Shown here: in pieces, positions 17,463 through 26,053 of the stretch | Layout of the letters: every line of letters starts with the position of its first letter | How positions within the stretch are numbered: position 1 is the stretch's first letter | From: Pseudomonas thivervalensis | GTDB taxonomy: Bacteria > Pseudomonadota > Gammaproteobacteria > Pseudomonadales > Pseudomonadaceae | DNA: 64,000 bases | Reading direction: 5' to 3' | NCBI RefSeq assembly: GCF_001269655.1 | Contig: NZ_LHVE01000011.1 | Span: forward strand, 1 to 64,000 | The notes under the pieces: model-generated | The model's input: only the letters and a program-made list of their open reading frames with translations | What the model was told of the DNA's origin: nothing | Database searches by the model: none | Made by a program: the position numbers and the translations under genes

Positions 17463-18177
17463 CGCCTGTGGGTTTGACGTCGATTTCGGCACTGATCCCG
17501 AATCGCGCCGCCATTTCCCGGCGGCCACTGGCCGTCAACCCCAGCGCCCGGCTGTCCAGGTCCTGGATCACCCATTTGCGCTTGAGCGCGACTTGCAGCA
17601 ACGCCGCGCCCAAGGCCCCGCCCAGATGGGGGCGGCGCATGCTCCAGTCGAGGCAGGGGCAGGCGAATCGGCGGCGTTGCGTGGCGAGGTGATGCACATC
17701 GACACCCAATCCCTCGAACACTGCCTCGCCGGATTCACTCAGGCGATAGCCCTCACCCTCCATGCCCACCAGCCATCCGGCCTCAAGCATGCGGTCATGC
17801 AGGCGCACCGCCAAGGTGCCGGCCATGTGGTCGTAGCAGGTGCGGGCAAATTGCAGGCGATCCGGCGTGCGCGGGGTGAAGGTCGGCGTGGCGCTCTGGC
17901 CGATCACCATCAGCGCCTCCAGTGCCTGGGCCACGCGTGGGTCCGCCAGGCTGTAATAGCGATGGCGGCCCTGGACATGCAGGCGCACCAGGGCCATTTG
18001 CTTGAGTTTCGCCAGGTGGGCGCTGGCGGTCGAGGCGCTGACCTCGGCGATGCTTGCCAATTCGGTGCTGGTACGGGCATGGCCGTCCATCAACGCACAC
18101 AGCATCCGGGTACGGGCCGGCTCGGCAATGGCCGCGGCCACCTGGGACACGCCCAGGTCATGGTGTTCTGCATTCAT
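17422..18177 (-). CDS. ArsR-family winged-helix regulator with C-terminal extension
   Basis: Predicted 251 aa. The N-terminal ArsR helix-turn-helix is plain (AIAEPARTRMLCALMDG, then SASTASAHLAKLKQMALV and the wing GRHRYYSLADP). A second half of about 130 residues (FARTCYDHMAGTLAVRLHD, then RRFACPCLDWSMRRPHLGGALGAALL) is found in a group of longer ArsR proteins; the CPCLDWS cysteines may be a metal or redox site, which is inferred. The reading frame runs into a REP element, which encodes the final residues AIASRLAPTMGLR. It is divergent from a cytochrome P450 gene, its likely target. Confidence 0.85.
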   Translation of the reverse strand: MNAEHHDLGVSQVAAAIAEPARTRMLCALMDGHARTSTELASIAEVSASTASAHLAKLKQMALVRLHVQGRHRYYSLADPRVAQALEALMVIGQSATPTFTPRTPDRLQFARTCYDHMAGTLAVRLHDRMLEAGWLVGMEGEGYRLSESGEAVFEGLGVDVHHLATQRRRFACPCLDWSMRRPHLGGALGAALLQVALKRKWVIQDLDSRALGLTASGRREMAARFGISAEIDVKPTGAIASRLAPTMGLR

Positions 18178-18259
18178 AGTTCGCTCCCCGACGAATCAAG
18201 CCCTGCATCGACTGGAGATAGTAGCAACACTTTCTCCCTCACGAACAAGGCCGCGCTTC

Positions 18260-19381
18260 ATGGACCCGATCACCGCCGCGACGCACACCGACCCTTACCC
18301 TTTCTACGCCACCCTGCGCGCCGCCGGCGGGCTGGCCTTCGACCCTGAATTGAACCTGTGGATCGCCAGCAGCGCCGAGGCCGTATGCGCCGTCTTGCAT
18401 CACCCCGATTGCCACGTGCGCCCGGCCCACGAGCCCGTGCCCAAGGCCATCGCCGAGGGACCGGCCGGCCGCGTGTTCGGCCATCTGATGCGCATGAACG
18501 AAGGCGAACGGCAGCGTTGCCCGAGGGCGGCGATTGCGCCGGGGTTGCAGGACATCGACCCCAGTCAGATCGAAGCATTGATCAGAGCCCGCTTTCTCCG
18601 GGACGGCGCCGAAGGCCTGCATCAGGCCCAGTTCATCGGGCCGGCCAGCGTGGTCGCGGCATTACTGGGTTTCAACCCGACGGAGAGTCGCCTGATCAGC
18701 GAATTGACCGCAGACTTCGTCGCCTGCCTGTCGCCCCTGAGCCAGGCGCCGCAACTGAACGCCGCGCACCGGGCCAGCGAGCAGCTAGCCAGGTTGTTCC
18801 AGGAACGGCTCGGGGCGCAGGACATCCCTTTGTTGACACACATCGATCAAGGCTTCGAAGGCACGGCGCCGGACAGCAAGATCGCCAACCTGATCGGCCT
18901 GCTCTCGCAAACCTATGAAGCCACGGCTGGGCTGATCGGCAACGCGTTGCTGGCACTGATCGACGATCCGGCGTTGCGCCAGGCGCTGCGGGACGACCCC
19001 GCGCAAGTCGGCCCGCTACTGGCCGAAGTCCAGCGTTTCGACCCGCCCGTGCAGAACACCCGTCGATTCGTCGCCGCCCCTTGCGAAATCCTCGGCAGCG
19101 CATTGAACCCTGGCGAAGCGATCCTGGTGCTACTGGCCTCAGCCAACCGCGACCCGCAGCTCAACCCGCAGCCGGACAGCTTGCTACTGGACCGGCCGAA
19201 TCGCCGCAGTTTCAGCTTCGGCAGCGGGCGTCATGAATGCCCAGGGCAAACCCTGGCCATGGGCATCGCCCGCGCCACCCTGGCGGTACTTCTGGAAGCC
19301 GAACCAAGACTGGAGCAGTTGACCTGGCGCTACCGCCCCTCGGTCAACGGACGCATTCCACTGTTCAGCGAGCGGTCCTGA
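18260..19381 (+). CDS. Cytochrome P450
   Basis: Predicted 373 aa, somewhat shorter than the usual 400, starting at ATG 18260 (MDPITAATHTDPYPFY); longer in-frame starts read back into the ArsR gene. The haem loop FSFGSGRHECPG holds the thiolate Cys327, and the K-helix ExxR pair is Glu256 and Arg259. In the I-helix (SQTYEATAGLIGN) Thr222 is kept, but the acidic residue normally just before it is Ala, with Glu two positions back. No ferredoxin or reductase gene is adjacent, so the electron donor and substrate are unknown. It lies divergent from the ArsR regulator. Confidence 0.9.
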   Translation: MDPITAATHTDPYPFYATLRAAGGLAFDPELNLWIASSAEAVCAVLHHPDCHVRPAHEPVPKAIAEGPAGRVFGHLMRMNEGERQRCPRAAIAPGLQDIDPSQIEALIRARFLRDGAEGLHQAQFIGPASVVAALLGFNPTESRLISELTADFVACLSPLSQAPQLNAAHRASEQLARLFQERLGAQDIPLLTHIDQGFEGTAPDSKIANLIGLLSQTYEATAGLIGNALLALIDDPALRQALRDDPAQVGPLLAEVQRFDPPVQNTRRFVAAPCEILGSALNPGEAILVLLASANRDPQLNPQPDSLLLDRPNRRSFSFGSGRHECPGQTLAMGIARATLAVLLEAEPRLEQLTWRYRPSVNGRIPLFSERS

Positions 19382-19396
19382 CCCGCCCCTGCCCCC

Positions 19397-19738
19397 TCAA
19401 TCGTCCCGGGTCAGGACTTCCAGCAACTCGATTTCAAAGATCAGGTTGGCGTTGGGCTTGATATGGGCGCCCATGGAACGCTCGCCATAGGCCAGGTGAG
19501 CCGGCACCCACAACTTGCGCTTGCCACCGACTTGCATGCCCATCAGGCCCAAGTCCCAACCCTTGATGACGCGACCGGTGCCGATCACGCATTGGAAGGG
19601 TTTGCCGCGACTGTAGGACGAATCGAATTCGGTGCCGTCTTCAAGGGTGCCGCGGTATTGGGTGGTGATCAGCGCACCTTTGACTACGCTTTTGCCGTCG
19701 CCCTGTTGCAGGTCGATGATTTGCAGTTCTTCATTCAT
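19397..19738 (-). CDS. FKBP-type peptidyl-prolyl cis-trans isomerase
   Basis: Predicted 113 aa, a single FKBP domain without signal peptide, so cytoplasmic. The start is the ATG at 19738 (MNEELQIIDLQQGDGK) preceded by GAGGGA. Typical active-site residues are visible: YRGTLEDGTEFDSSY, FQCVIGTGRVIKGWD, GGKRKLWVPAHLAYG, and LIFEIELLEVL. Such proteins speed proline isomerisation during folding. It ends 16 bases from the convergent P450 gene. Confidence 0.93.
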   Translation of the reverse strand: MNEELQIIDLQQGDGKSVVKGALITTQYRGTLEDGTEFDSSYSRGKPFQCVIGTGRVIKGWDLGLMGMQVGGKRKLWVPAHLAYGERSMGAHIKPNANLIFEIELLEVLTRDD

Positions 19739-19882
19739 GGCGTATCCCTCGTGTGATCCTGGCGCGGGGTTTTCGCAGAAATCAGGCCCCATGGCAAACG
19801 TTGTCTGCCATGGCCAGGGAACCGCAACGGCCTCTTCGGTTCACATGGGTATCGACCCTGCATTTCAGATAAGGATTTTCTG

Positions 19883-20944
19883 ATGATCGACTCTCGCCCA
19901 CACCACAGTTTCATTCCGCCGTACATCCTCAACCGCATCATCGCCCACGGTTCCGAGCAGCAACGCTCCAGCGCCCTCGGCACCTTGACCCACGTGCGCA
20001 ACCTGCGGCACAACCCAGGCCCGCCCAGCCATCCGCCGGTCGCGGCGGCGCTGCCCAAGCCCGGCAAGGCCGGACACCCGCAACGCAGCGTGCATGACGC
20101 CCAGAACAGCATGGAACTGCCCGGCCAGCCGGTACGCCTGGAAGGCCAGCGGGCCAGTGGGGACCCGGCCGTGGACGAGGCCTACGACGCCCTCGGCGCG
20201 ACCTATGATTTTTTCTGGAAGGTCCTGGGGCGCGACTCCATCGACAACAAAGGCTTCGCCCTGGTGGGCAGCGTGCATTATGGCCAAGGCTATGAAAACG
20301 CCTTCTGGAACGGCGCGCAGATGGTATTCGGCGACGGCGACGGGGAAATCTTCCAGCGCTTCACCCGCTCCCTCGACGTGGTGGCCCACGAACTGGCCCA
20401 TGGCGTCACCGAAAGCGAAGCCGGGTTGATCTACGCCAACCAGTCCGGTGCGTTGAACGAGTCCATCTCCGATGTGTTCGGTGTGCTGGTCAAGCAGTTC
20501 GTGCTCGAACAGACCGCCGACCAGGCCGACTGGCTGATCGGCGCCGACCTGCTCACCGACAAGATCAACGGCGACGGCCTGCGCAGCATGTCCAACCCCG
20601 GCACCGCCTACGATGACCCATTGCTGGGCAAGGACCCGCAACCAGCGCACATGCGCGAATTCGTGATTACCCGTGAGGACAACGGCGGCGTGCACATCAA
20701 CTCCGGCATTCCCAACCGGGCCTTTTATCTGGTGGCGACCACGCTGGGCGGATTTGCCTGGGAAAAGGCCGGCCGGATCTGGTATGAAACCTTGTGCGAC
20801 CGAAGACTGGCCAACGACGCGTCCTTCAGCGCCTTCGCCCGCCTGACCGTCGAGCACGCCCGCCAGCGCTTCGGCATGCGGGAAGTGCAAGCGGTGCAGA
20901 ACGGCTGGGCCCAGGTCGGCGTCGACCTGACACAGGAGAGCTGA
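19883..20944 (+). CDS. Protealysin-like M4 (thermolysin-family) metallopeptidase
   Basis: Predicted 353 aa with the short propeptide layout of protealysin rather than the long FTP/PepSY precursor of thermolysin. The zinc motif HELAH is at residues 169-173, the third ligand Glu193 is in ALNESISD, and the proton-donor His271 is in GGVHINSGIPN. The N-terminal IPPYILNRI segment matches the conserved propeptide motif of protealysins. No signal peptide is visible, as is also true of protealysin. The next gene, overlapping by one base, encodes an emfourin-type inhibitor, which strongly supports the assignment. Confidence 0.92.
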   Translation: MIDSRPHHSFIPPYILNRIIAHGSEQQRSSALGTLTHVRNLRHNPGPPSHPPVAAALPKPGKAGHPQRSVHDAQNSMELPGQPVRLEGQRASGDPAVDEAYDALGATYDFFWKVLGRDSIDNKGFALVGSVHYGQGYENAFWNGAQMVFGDGDGEIFQRFTRSLDVVAHELAHGVTESEAGLIYANQSGALNESISDVFGVLVKQFVLEQTADQADWLIGADLLTDKINGDGLRSMSNPGTAYDDPLLGKDPQPAHMREFVITREDNGGVHINSGIPNRAFYLVATTLGGFAWEKAGRIWYETLCDRRLANDASFSAFARLTVEHARQRFGMREVQAVQNGWAQVGVDLTQES

Positions 20945-21267
20945 TGAAAACCCTTCCAGACCTCGACGACAAGGCCGTGGTGCGGCTGTCGCGCCAGGGC
21001 GGCGTGGCCGCCATTCATGCACTGACCCGACCACGGGAAATCGAGTTCGCCCAGTGCGACCTCGACCAGCGCACCCGCATCTGCTCGGTCCTGGAGGGCT
21101 GCCTGCCGCTGACCTCCTCCACGCCCGGGCGCGGCGACCAGCGGTTTTTCCAGATCGAGGTGCGTTATCGCGCCAACGACCAGGACGACGAGATGGTGCT
21201 GCAGGTGCCCGAGGACCGGGCACCTGGCGAGTTGGTGCATTTGTGGGACAAAGGCGAAGTGCTTTAA
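20944..21267 (+). CDS. Emfourin-type inhibitor of protealysin-like protease
   Basis: Predicted 107 aa; ATG 20944 shares its A with the TGA of the protease gene (20942-20944), so translation is probably coupled. Emfourins are proteinaceous M4 inhibitors encoded just after protealysin genes. The segment VVRLSRQGGVAAI, the middle RFFQIEVRYRANDQDDE and the C-terminal VPEDRAPGELVHLWD fit that family as remembered. The N-terminus in emfourin blocks the protease active site. Its stop overlaps the stop of the convergent RcnB-like gene. Confidence 0.82.
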   Translation: MKTLPDLDDKAVVRLSRQGGVAAIHALTRPREIEFAQCDLDQRTRICSVLEGCLPLTSSTPGRGDQRFFQIEVRYRANDQDDEMVLQVPEDRAPGELVHLWDKGEVL

Positions 21268-21572
21268 CGGGTGGCCGGAACGATCTTGACGATGGCGCCC
21301 GACACGGTTTCGATCAGCAGGTACTTGTCGTCGATCTGCACCCATTGCTGGTCGTTTGTCGGCTGTTCGAGCTTCTTCTGTTTCAAGTCTTTCACGGCCC
21401 TGTCCGCGCGCTGGTAGTCCGCCGGTACCCGGTCGTTCTCCACCAGCCTGCGGCCATTGCTCGGCGAATGCTCCAGGGCGTCGCCGGTTTTCTCGACCGC
21501 TTGTGCGACCGGCCCAAAAGCGGTGAGGCCGGCGATCAGGACCAGGCTGGCGATCAGGGTGGGTTTGCGCAT
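21264..21572 (-). CDS. Small exported RcnB-like protein
   Basis: Predicted 102 aa. A signal peptide spans about residues 1-25 (LIASLVLIAGLTAFG, cleavage after AQA). The C-terminal WVQIDDKYLLIETVSGAIVKIV matches the pattern of the RcnB/DUF periplasmic family, in which a Trp-containing strand is followed by an aliphatic turn. RcnB in E. coli is linked to nickel/cobalt homeostasis, but many Pseudomonas paralogues have no known role, so the function is open. It converges on the inhibitor gene with a 4-base overlap. Confidence 0.72.
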   Translation of the reverse strand: MRKPTLIASLVLIAGLTAFGPVAQAVEKTGDALEHSPSNGRRLVENDRVPADYQRADRAVKDLKQKKLEQPTNDQQWVQIDDKYLLIETVSGAIVKIVPATR

Positions 21573-21655
21573 AAAAAACTCCAGTTATTCGAGGGACTGA
21601 ATCTGGGACTTCGCGGACGGCGAATCATTCCTTAATTTCTGGAAACTGTACCCCT

Positions 21656-21812
21656 GCTTGCTCCCGCTGAACCCTGTAGGAGCTGGCGAAGCCTGCGATC
21701 TTTTGATCTTTTGATCTTTCGCTTGAGACTCAAGTGTCTGGGGAAAGATCGCAGCCTCGTTGCACTCGACAGCTCCTACAGAGCCGAGCGGGAGCAGGCT
21801 CCCTCGCCACAG
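21656..21812. repeat. Type C palindrome nested between REP arms
   Basis: A type C element (about 21674-21781, ends CTGTAGGAGCTG and CAGCTCCTACAG) contains a direct duplication of TTTTGATC. It is flanked by a partial left REP arm GCTTGCTCCCGCTGAAC and a full right arm AGCGGGAGCAGGCTCCCTC. It fills the gap between the RcnB-like gene and alkC. Confidence 0.85.
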
Positions 21813-21872
21813 GTTGTGCCTGGCATGGCATAGTGACGGGTCTTGGCCCAACACCCGCCGGACGGACCCACC

Positions 21873-22973
21873 ATGAGCACCACCGCCTCTTCCCCTGCCC
21901 TCAAGGAAATCTTCAACAACGCGCGCCTGGAGCACATCGCCGGCGAAATGCGCGCGGTGTATCCAGCCTTCGACGCCAAGGCGTTCTTGCACAGGGCCAA
22001 CGATGGGCTGGCCGAATTGTCGGTGATGCAGCGCATGGCCCGGGTCAGTGAGTGCCTGCACGCGGTGCTACCCCTCGATTACGAGGCGTCGCTGGAGGTG
22101 CTGCGCGCCCTGGCTCCGCGCCTGAACAGCATGTTCGTCAGCATGTTCCTGCCGCACTACGTGGCGTCTTACGGCCGGCATCGCTTCGACGTGTCGCTGG
22201 ATGCGCTCAAGTATTTCACCCGGTTCGGCTCGTCGGAGTTCGCCGTGCGGCACTTCCTGCGCGATGACCTGGAACGCACCCTCAAGGTCATGCACGACTG
22301 GGCGCTGGACGCCAACGAGCACGTGCGCCGCCTCGCCAGCGAAGGCAGCCGTCCACGCCTGCCGTGGTCGTTTCACCTGGAGCCGATCCAGGCCAACCCT
22401 GACCTTGCCGCCGCGATCCTCGACACGCTCAAGGCCGACGACAGCCTGTATGTGCGCAAATCCGTGGCCAACCACCTCAACGACGTCACCAAGCAGCATC
22501 CTGACTGGGTGCTGGACCAGATCGAAGGCTGGCCACTGCAAGACCGTCACACGGCGTGGATCGCCCGGCATGCGCTGCGCAGCTTGATCAAACAAGGCAA
22601 CCCCAGGGCGCTGGGGGTCATCGGCGCCGGCGGCAAGGCGCAGGTCCAGGTGCTCGATTTACAGGTGACGCCGGCGGTGATTCGCCTGGGGGAACAGGTC
22701 ACGCTGTCCTTCACCGTGCAATCAACCCTGGAGCAGAGCCAGCGCCTGGTGATCGACTACGCCGTCGACTACGTGAAAGCCTCGGGCGGCACCTCGGCCA
22801 AGGTCTTCAAGCTCAAGACCTTCGATCTTCCCGCCCAGGGTTGCGTCAATCTCAGCCGCTCCCAACACATTCGCGAGCTGACCACCCGCAAACACTATGC
22901 GGGCCGACATGACGTGCACCTGCTGGTCAACGGCGAGCGACTGGGTAGCACAGCGTTCGACATCGTACCCTGA
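21873..22973 (+). CDS. alkC: AlkC-type DNA glycosylase (HEAT-like repeats plus Ig-like domain)
   Basis: Predicted 366 aa from ATG 21873 (MSTTASSPALKEIFNNARL). The first 250 residues form HEAT-like helical repeats of the AlkC/AlkD superfamily, with the characteristic VMHDWALDANEHVRRLASEGSRPRLPW-type stretch (key parts HVRRLASEG and RPRLPW) and YVRKSVANHLND. The last 100 residues are beta-rich and fit the Ig-like domain of the AlkC subfamily described from P. fluorescens. AlkC excises N3-methyladenine and N3-methylcytosine without base flipping. Length and the Ig-like tail favour AlkC over AlkD. It is isolated from the ada-alkB group at 60-62 kb. Confidence 0.88.
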   Translation: MSTTASSPALKEIFNNARLEHIAGEMRAVYPAFDAKAFLHRANDGLAELSVMQRMARVSECLHAVLPLDYEASLEVLRALAPRLNSMFVSMFLPHYVASYGRHRFDVSLDALKYFTRFGSSEFAVRHFLRDDLERTLKVMHDWALDANEHVRRLASEGSRPRLPWSFHLEPIQANPDLAAAILDTLKADDSLYVRKSVANHLNDVTKQHPDWVLDQIEGWPLQDRHTAWIARHALRSLIKQGNPRALGVIGAGGKAQVQVLDLQVTPAVIRLGEQVTLSFTVQSTLEQSQRLVIDYAVDYVKASGGTSAKVFKLKTFDLPAQGCVNLSRSQHIRELTTRKHYAGRHDVHLLVNGERLGSTAFDIVP

Positions 22974-22980
22974 GGGCGTC

Positions 22981-25059
22981 TCAGGCCATCACCACGCGTT
23001 TCGCCCGGCGAATCTCCTGCAAAAATCCCTCGGCCGGCAGCGGATGGCCCAGCAGATAACCCTGCAGCGAATCGCAGCCCAGCTGGGTCAGGAAGTCTTG
23101 TTGCACATCGGTCTCCACGCCTTCGGCGACGATCCGCAGGCCCAGGGCCTGGCCGAGGGCGACGATGGCCGAGACGATGGCCGCGTCATCGCTGTCGTGC
23201 TCCAGGTCGCGCACGAAGCCGCGATCGATCTTCAGCTCGTTGGCCGGCAGGCGCTTGAGGTACATCAGGCTCGAATAGCCGGTGCCGAAGTCATCGATGG
23301 ACAAATCCACGCCCATGTCCGAGAGCTGTTGCAGCACCGTCATGCTCGCGTCCGCATCACTCATGGCGGTGGTTTCGGTGATTTCCAGGGTCAGGCTGTT
23401 GGCCGGCAGTTTGTGCATCGCCAACGCCTTGGCCACGCTCTGCACCAAGCCGGTGTGGCAGAACTGCAAGGCCGAGAGGTTCACCGCGATGCGCCAGTCG
23501 GTATAGCCGAGCACGTACCACTCGCGCATCTGCCGGCAGGCTTCGTTCAACACCCATTCGCCAATTGGGATGATCAAGCCGGTTTTTTCCGCCAGGTCGA
23601 TGAACGTGTCGGGCATCAACAGGCCCTGGGTCGGGTGGGTCCAGCGCAACAAGGCTTCGGCCCCGACCGGACGGCCATTGGCCGCGTCGAACTTGGGCTG
23701 GTAATGCAGGCTGAACTGCCGCTGTTCGACGGCCGTGCGCAAGTCTTGCAGCAGTTGCAATTGCTTGCGGGCATTGCTGTTCATTGAGGCGTCGAAAAAG
23801 CTGTAGCCGTTCTTGCCGGCGCCCTTGGCGTGGTACATCGCCGCGTCGGCATTCATCAGCAGCTCTTCGGCGCTCTGGCCGTTGCCAGGGTAGACGGCGA
23901 TGCCGACGCTGGCGGAGATCTGCAAGTCATGGTCAGCCACCCGGAACGTACGCCCGATCAAGCCGACCTGACGTGCCGCCAGTCGCAGGGCATCGTCGGG
24001 CTCGGCCAGTTGCACCAGCAGCACGAATTCGTCACCGCCAATCCGCGCCAGGGTGTCCTGGCTGCGCAGGTCTTCGCGCAGGCGCAGCGCCACGTCCCGC
24101 AGCAGCAAATCGCCCATGTGGTGACCAAAGGCGTCGTTGACCGGCTTGAAGCCATCGAGGTCGATGAACATCAAGGCGAAGCAGCCGCCCTGCTCTTGCA
24201 CCCGATGCATGGCCTGGTCGATCCGATCAGCCAGCAGCACACGGTTGGGCAGACCGGTGAGGGGGTCGTGCAGGGCCAACTGGGTCAGTTCCCGGTTGGC
24301 CAGGGTCAGGGACTGGGCCAGCTCGGCGGTGCGGGCTTCCAGGCGCGCGTCGAGAATCGACGTCAGCAAGGCGATGGCCAGCACGGCCAGGGTGGTGATC
24401 AACACCAGATTGTCCAGGCCCTTGCCGCTCAAGCCGTCCAGCGAGCCACAAAAGCTGCCTTCGCTGAACCGCGCCCCGGCCATGCCGGTGTAGTGCATGC
24501 CGACGATGGCGATGCCCATGACCACCGCGGCGCCCGCCCGAGCCAGACGCACGTGAGGCGTGTTCTGACGCAGGCGAAAGGCAATCCACAGCGCCGCCGC
24601 AGACGCGCCGACGGCAATCACCAACGAAGCGCCGAACAGCGTCGGATCGTAATCGATGCCCGGCTGCATCCGCAGCGCGGCCATGCCGGTGTAATGCATG
24701 GCGCTGATCCCGGCGCCCATGATCAGTGCGCCAAAAGCCAGTTGCCACGCCGGCAATCGCGGTTGGCTGACCAGCCACAGGGCGAAACCGCTGGAAAGAA
24801 TCGCGGTCAGCAGCGACAGCGCAGTGATCGGTACATCGTAGCCAAGCTCGATTGGCAAGGTGAACGCCAGCATGCCGATGAAGTGCATGGACCAGATGCC
24901 CACCCCCATCGCCAGCGCGCCCCCGGTCATCCACAAATGCGCGGCGCGACCCTTAGCGGTCGCGATCCGCCCGGCCAGATCCAGCGCGGTGTAGGAAGCC
25001 AGCACTGCAACAAACAAGGAAATCGAAACAAGAGCAGGGGAATAACTACCAATGAGCAT
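22981..25059 (-). CDS. MHYT-GGDEF-EAL cyclic-di-GMP protein (MucR-like)
   Basis: Predicted 692 aa, starting at ATG 25059 (MLIGSYSPALVSIS). The first 240 residues hold about seven membrane helices with three MHYT-type motifs (SMHFIGM near 58, AMHYTGM near 120, GMHYTGM near 188), thought to bind metal and sense oxygen, CO or NO. A GGDEF domain has an intact signature at residues 341-345 and an EAL domain has EAL at 468-470 with DDFGTGYSS and KIDRGF intact, so both activities look possible. MucR of P. aeruginosa (about 685 aa) has this architecture and links c-di-GMP to alginate; NbdA is the alternative. Confidence 0.9.
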   Translation of the reverse strand: MLIGSYSPALVSISLFVAVLASYTALDLAGRIATAKGRAAHLWMTGGALAMGVGIWSMHFIGMLAFTLPIELGYDVPITALSLLTAILSSGFALWLVSQPRLPAWQLAFGALIMGAGISAMHYTGMAALRMQPGIDYDPTLFGASLVIAVGASAAALWIAFRLRQNTPHVRLARAGAAVVMGIAIVGMHYTGMAGARFSEGSFCGSLDGLSGKGLDNLVLITTLAVLAIALLTSILDARLEARTAELAQSLTLANRELTQLALHDPLTGLPNRVLLADRIDQAMHRVQEQGGCFALMFIDLDGFKPVNDAFGHHMGDLLLRDVALRLREDLRSQDTLARIGGDEFVLLVQLAEPDDALRLAARQVGLIGRTFRVADHDLQISASVGIAVYPGNGQSAEELLMNADAAMYHAKGAGKNGYSFFDASMNSNARKQLQLLQDLRTAVEQRQFSLHYQPKFDAANGRPVGAEALLRWTHPTQGLLMPDTFIDLAEKTGLIIPIGEWVLNEACRQMREWYVLGYTDWRIAVNLSALQFCHTGLVQSVAKALAMHKLPANSLTLEITETTAMSDADASMTVLQQLSDMGVDLSIDDFGTGYSSLMYLKRLPANELKIDRGFVRDLEHDSDDAAIVSAIVALGQALGLRIVAEGVETDVQQDFLTQLGCDSLQGYLLGHPLPAEGFLQEIRRAKRVVMA

Positions 25060-25258
25060 GGTTTTTCTCGTAACAGGAGAACCGGACGGCTTCCATGCCC
25101 GGTTGGAGGCCGGCGATTGTACTGAATCGTGGCAGGGACGCACGAACCAAATGTCAAAAAGCCATCAAACTTGGAATATTTTCGACGAAAGACACTACCT
25201 CCAGCAGGGTGAATATTTTTTGTGGGAGCCTCTCAATCCTGTGTTCCGCGGATCCAAT

Positions 25259-25287
25259 GTGGGAGCGAGCCTGCTCGCGATAGCGGT
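25259..25287. repeat. Single REP arm, type B
   Basis: TGTGGGAGCGAGCCTGCTCGC followed by GATAGCGG, without a full inverted partner; TGTGGGAGCCTCTC at 25221 may be a decayed copy. It lies in the 299-base gap between the MHYT gene and pncA, where nothing else was seen. Confidence 0.8.
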
Positions 25288-25358
25288 GGGTCAGTCCGCA
25301 CACCGGCCCAAGGCTGTTCAGCTACTCTCGAAGAACCACTTCAAGGAGGATTCCAATC

Positions 25359-26012
25359 ATGAACGTTCCAGCCAACCGAGCCTTGACCACCGCACTCGTG
25401 GTGATCGATGTACAGAACGACTTCATCCCCGGCGGTCAATTGGCCGTGCCGGGGGGTGATGAAATCGTGCCGCTGATCAACCAGCTCGGCCAATCCTTCA
25501 GGCACGTCGTCCTCGCGCAGGACTGGCACCCGGCCGGGCATGCCTCGTTTGCGTCCAGTCATCCGGGCAAGCAACCTTTCGGCACCGTCCAATTGCCCTA
25601 TGGCGAGCAAAAGCTCTGGCCCGACCACTGCGTACAAGGCAGCCACGGCGCCGCGCTGCACCCGGCACTCAAGCTTGACCATGCCAAGCTGATCATTCGC
25701 AAAGGTTGCAACCCGGACATCGACAGCTACTCAGCCTTCATGGAAGCGGACCACCTGACCCCCACCGGTTTGACCGGCTATCTCAAGGAACGCGGCATCG
25801 ACACCGTGTACCTGGTGGGCCTGGCCCTGGATTTCTGCGTGATGTTTTCGGCGCTGGATGCCCGGCTGGCCGGGTTCAACGCATTTGTGGTGCTGGATGC
25901 CTGCCGGGGCATCGACACCGATGGCTCGACGGCGACGGCGATCCGGCGGATGCAGGAAGCGGGCGTGCAATTGATCGAGTCCAGCGCGATAGACGGCCGG
26001 CCCTTCGCTTGA
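25359..26012 (+). CDS. pncA: Nicotinamidase/pyrazinamidase
   Basis: Predicted 217 aa isochorismatase-fold hydrolase that converts nicotinamide to nicotinate for NAD salvage. The catalytic triad is Asp17 (VVIDVQNDF), Lys115 (LIIRKGCNPD) and Cys160 (GLALDFCVMF). The metal ligands are Asp55 and His57 (AQDWHPAGH) with His90 (WPDHCVQGS). The LFTP-like length and the KGxxPDIDSYSAF motif are typical of PncA and separate it from other isochorismatase relatives. AAGGAGG at 25341 precedes the ATG. Confidence 0.95.
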   Translation: MNVPANRALTTALVVIDVQNDFIPGGQLAVPGGDEIVPLINQLGQSFRHVVLAQDWHPAGHASFASSHPGKQPFGTVQLPYGEQKLWPDHCVQGSHGAALHPALKLDHAKLIIRKGCNPDIDSYSAFMEADHLTPTGLTGYLKERGIDTVYLVGLALDFCVMFSALDARLAGFNAFVVLDACRGIDTDGSTATAIRRMQEAGVQLIESSAIDGRPFA

Positions 26013-26053
26013 TGGCTCATACTAGGCATCTCCTTTCCGGACAGTGAGCCTCC

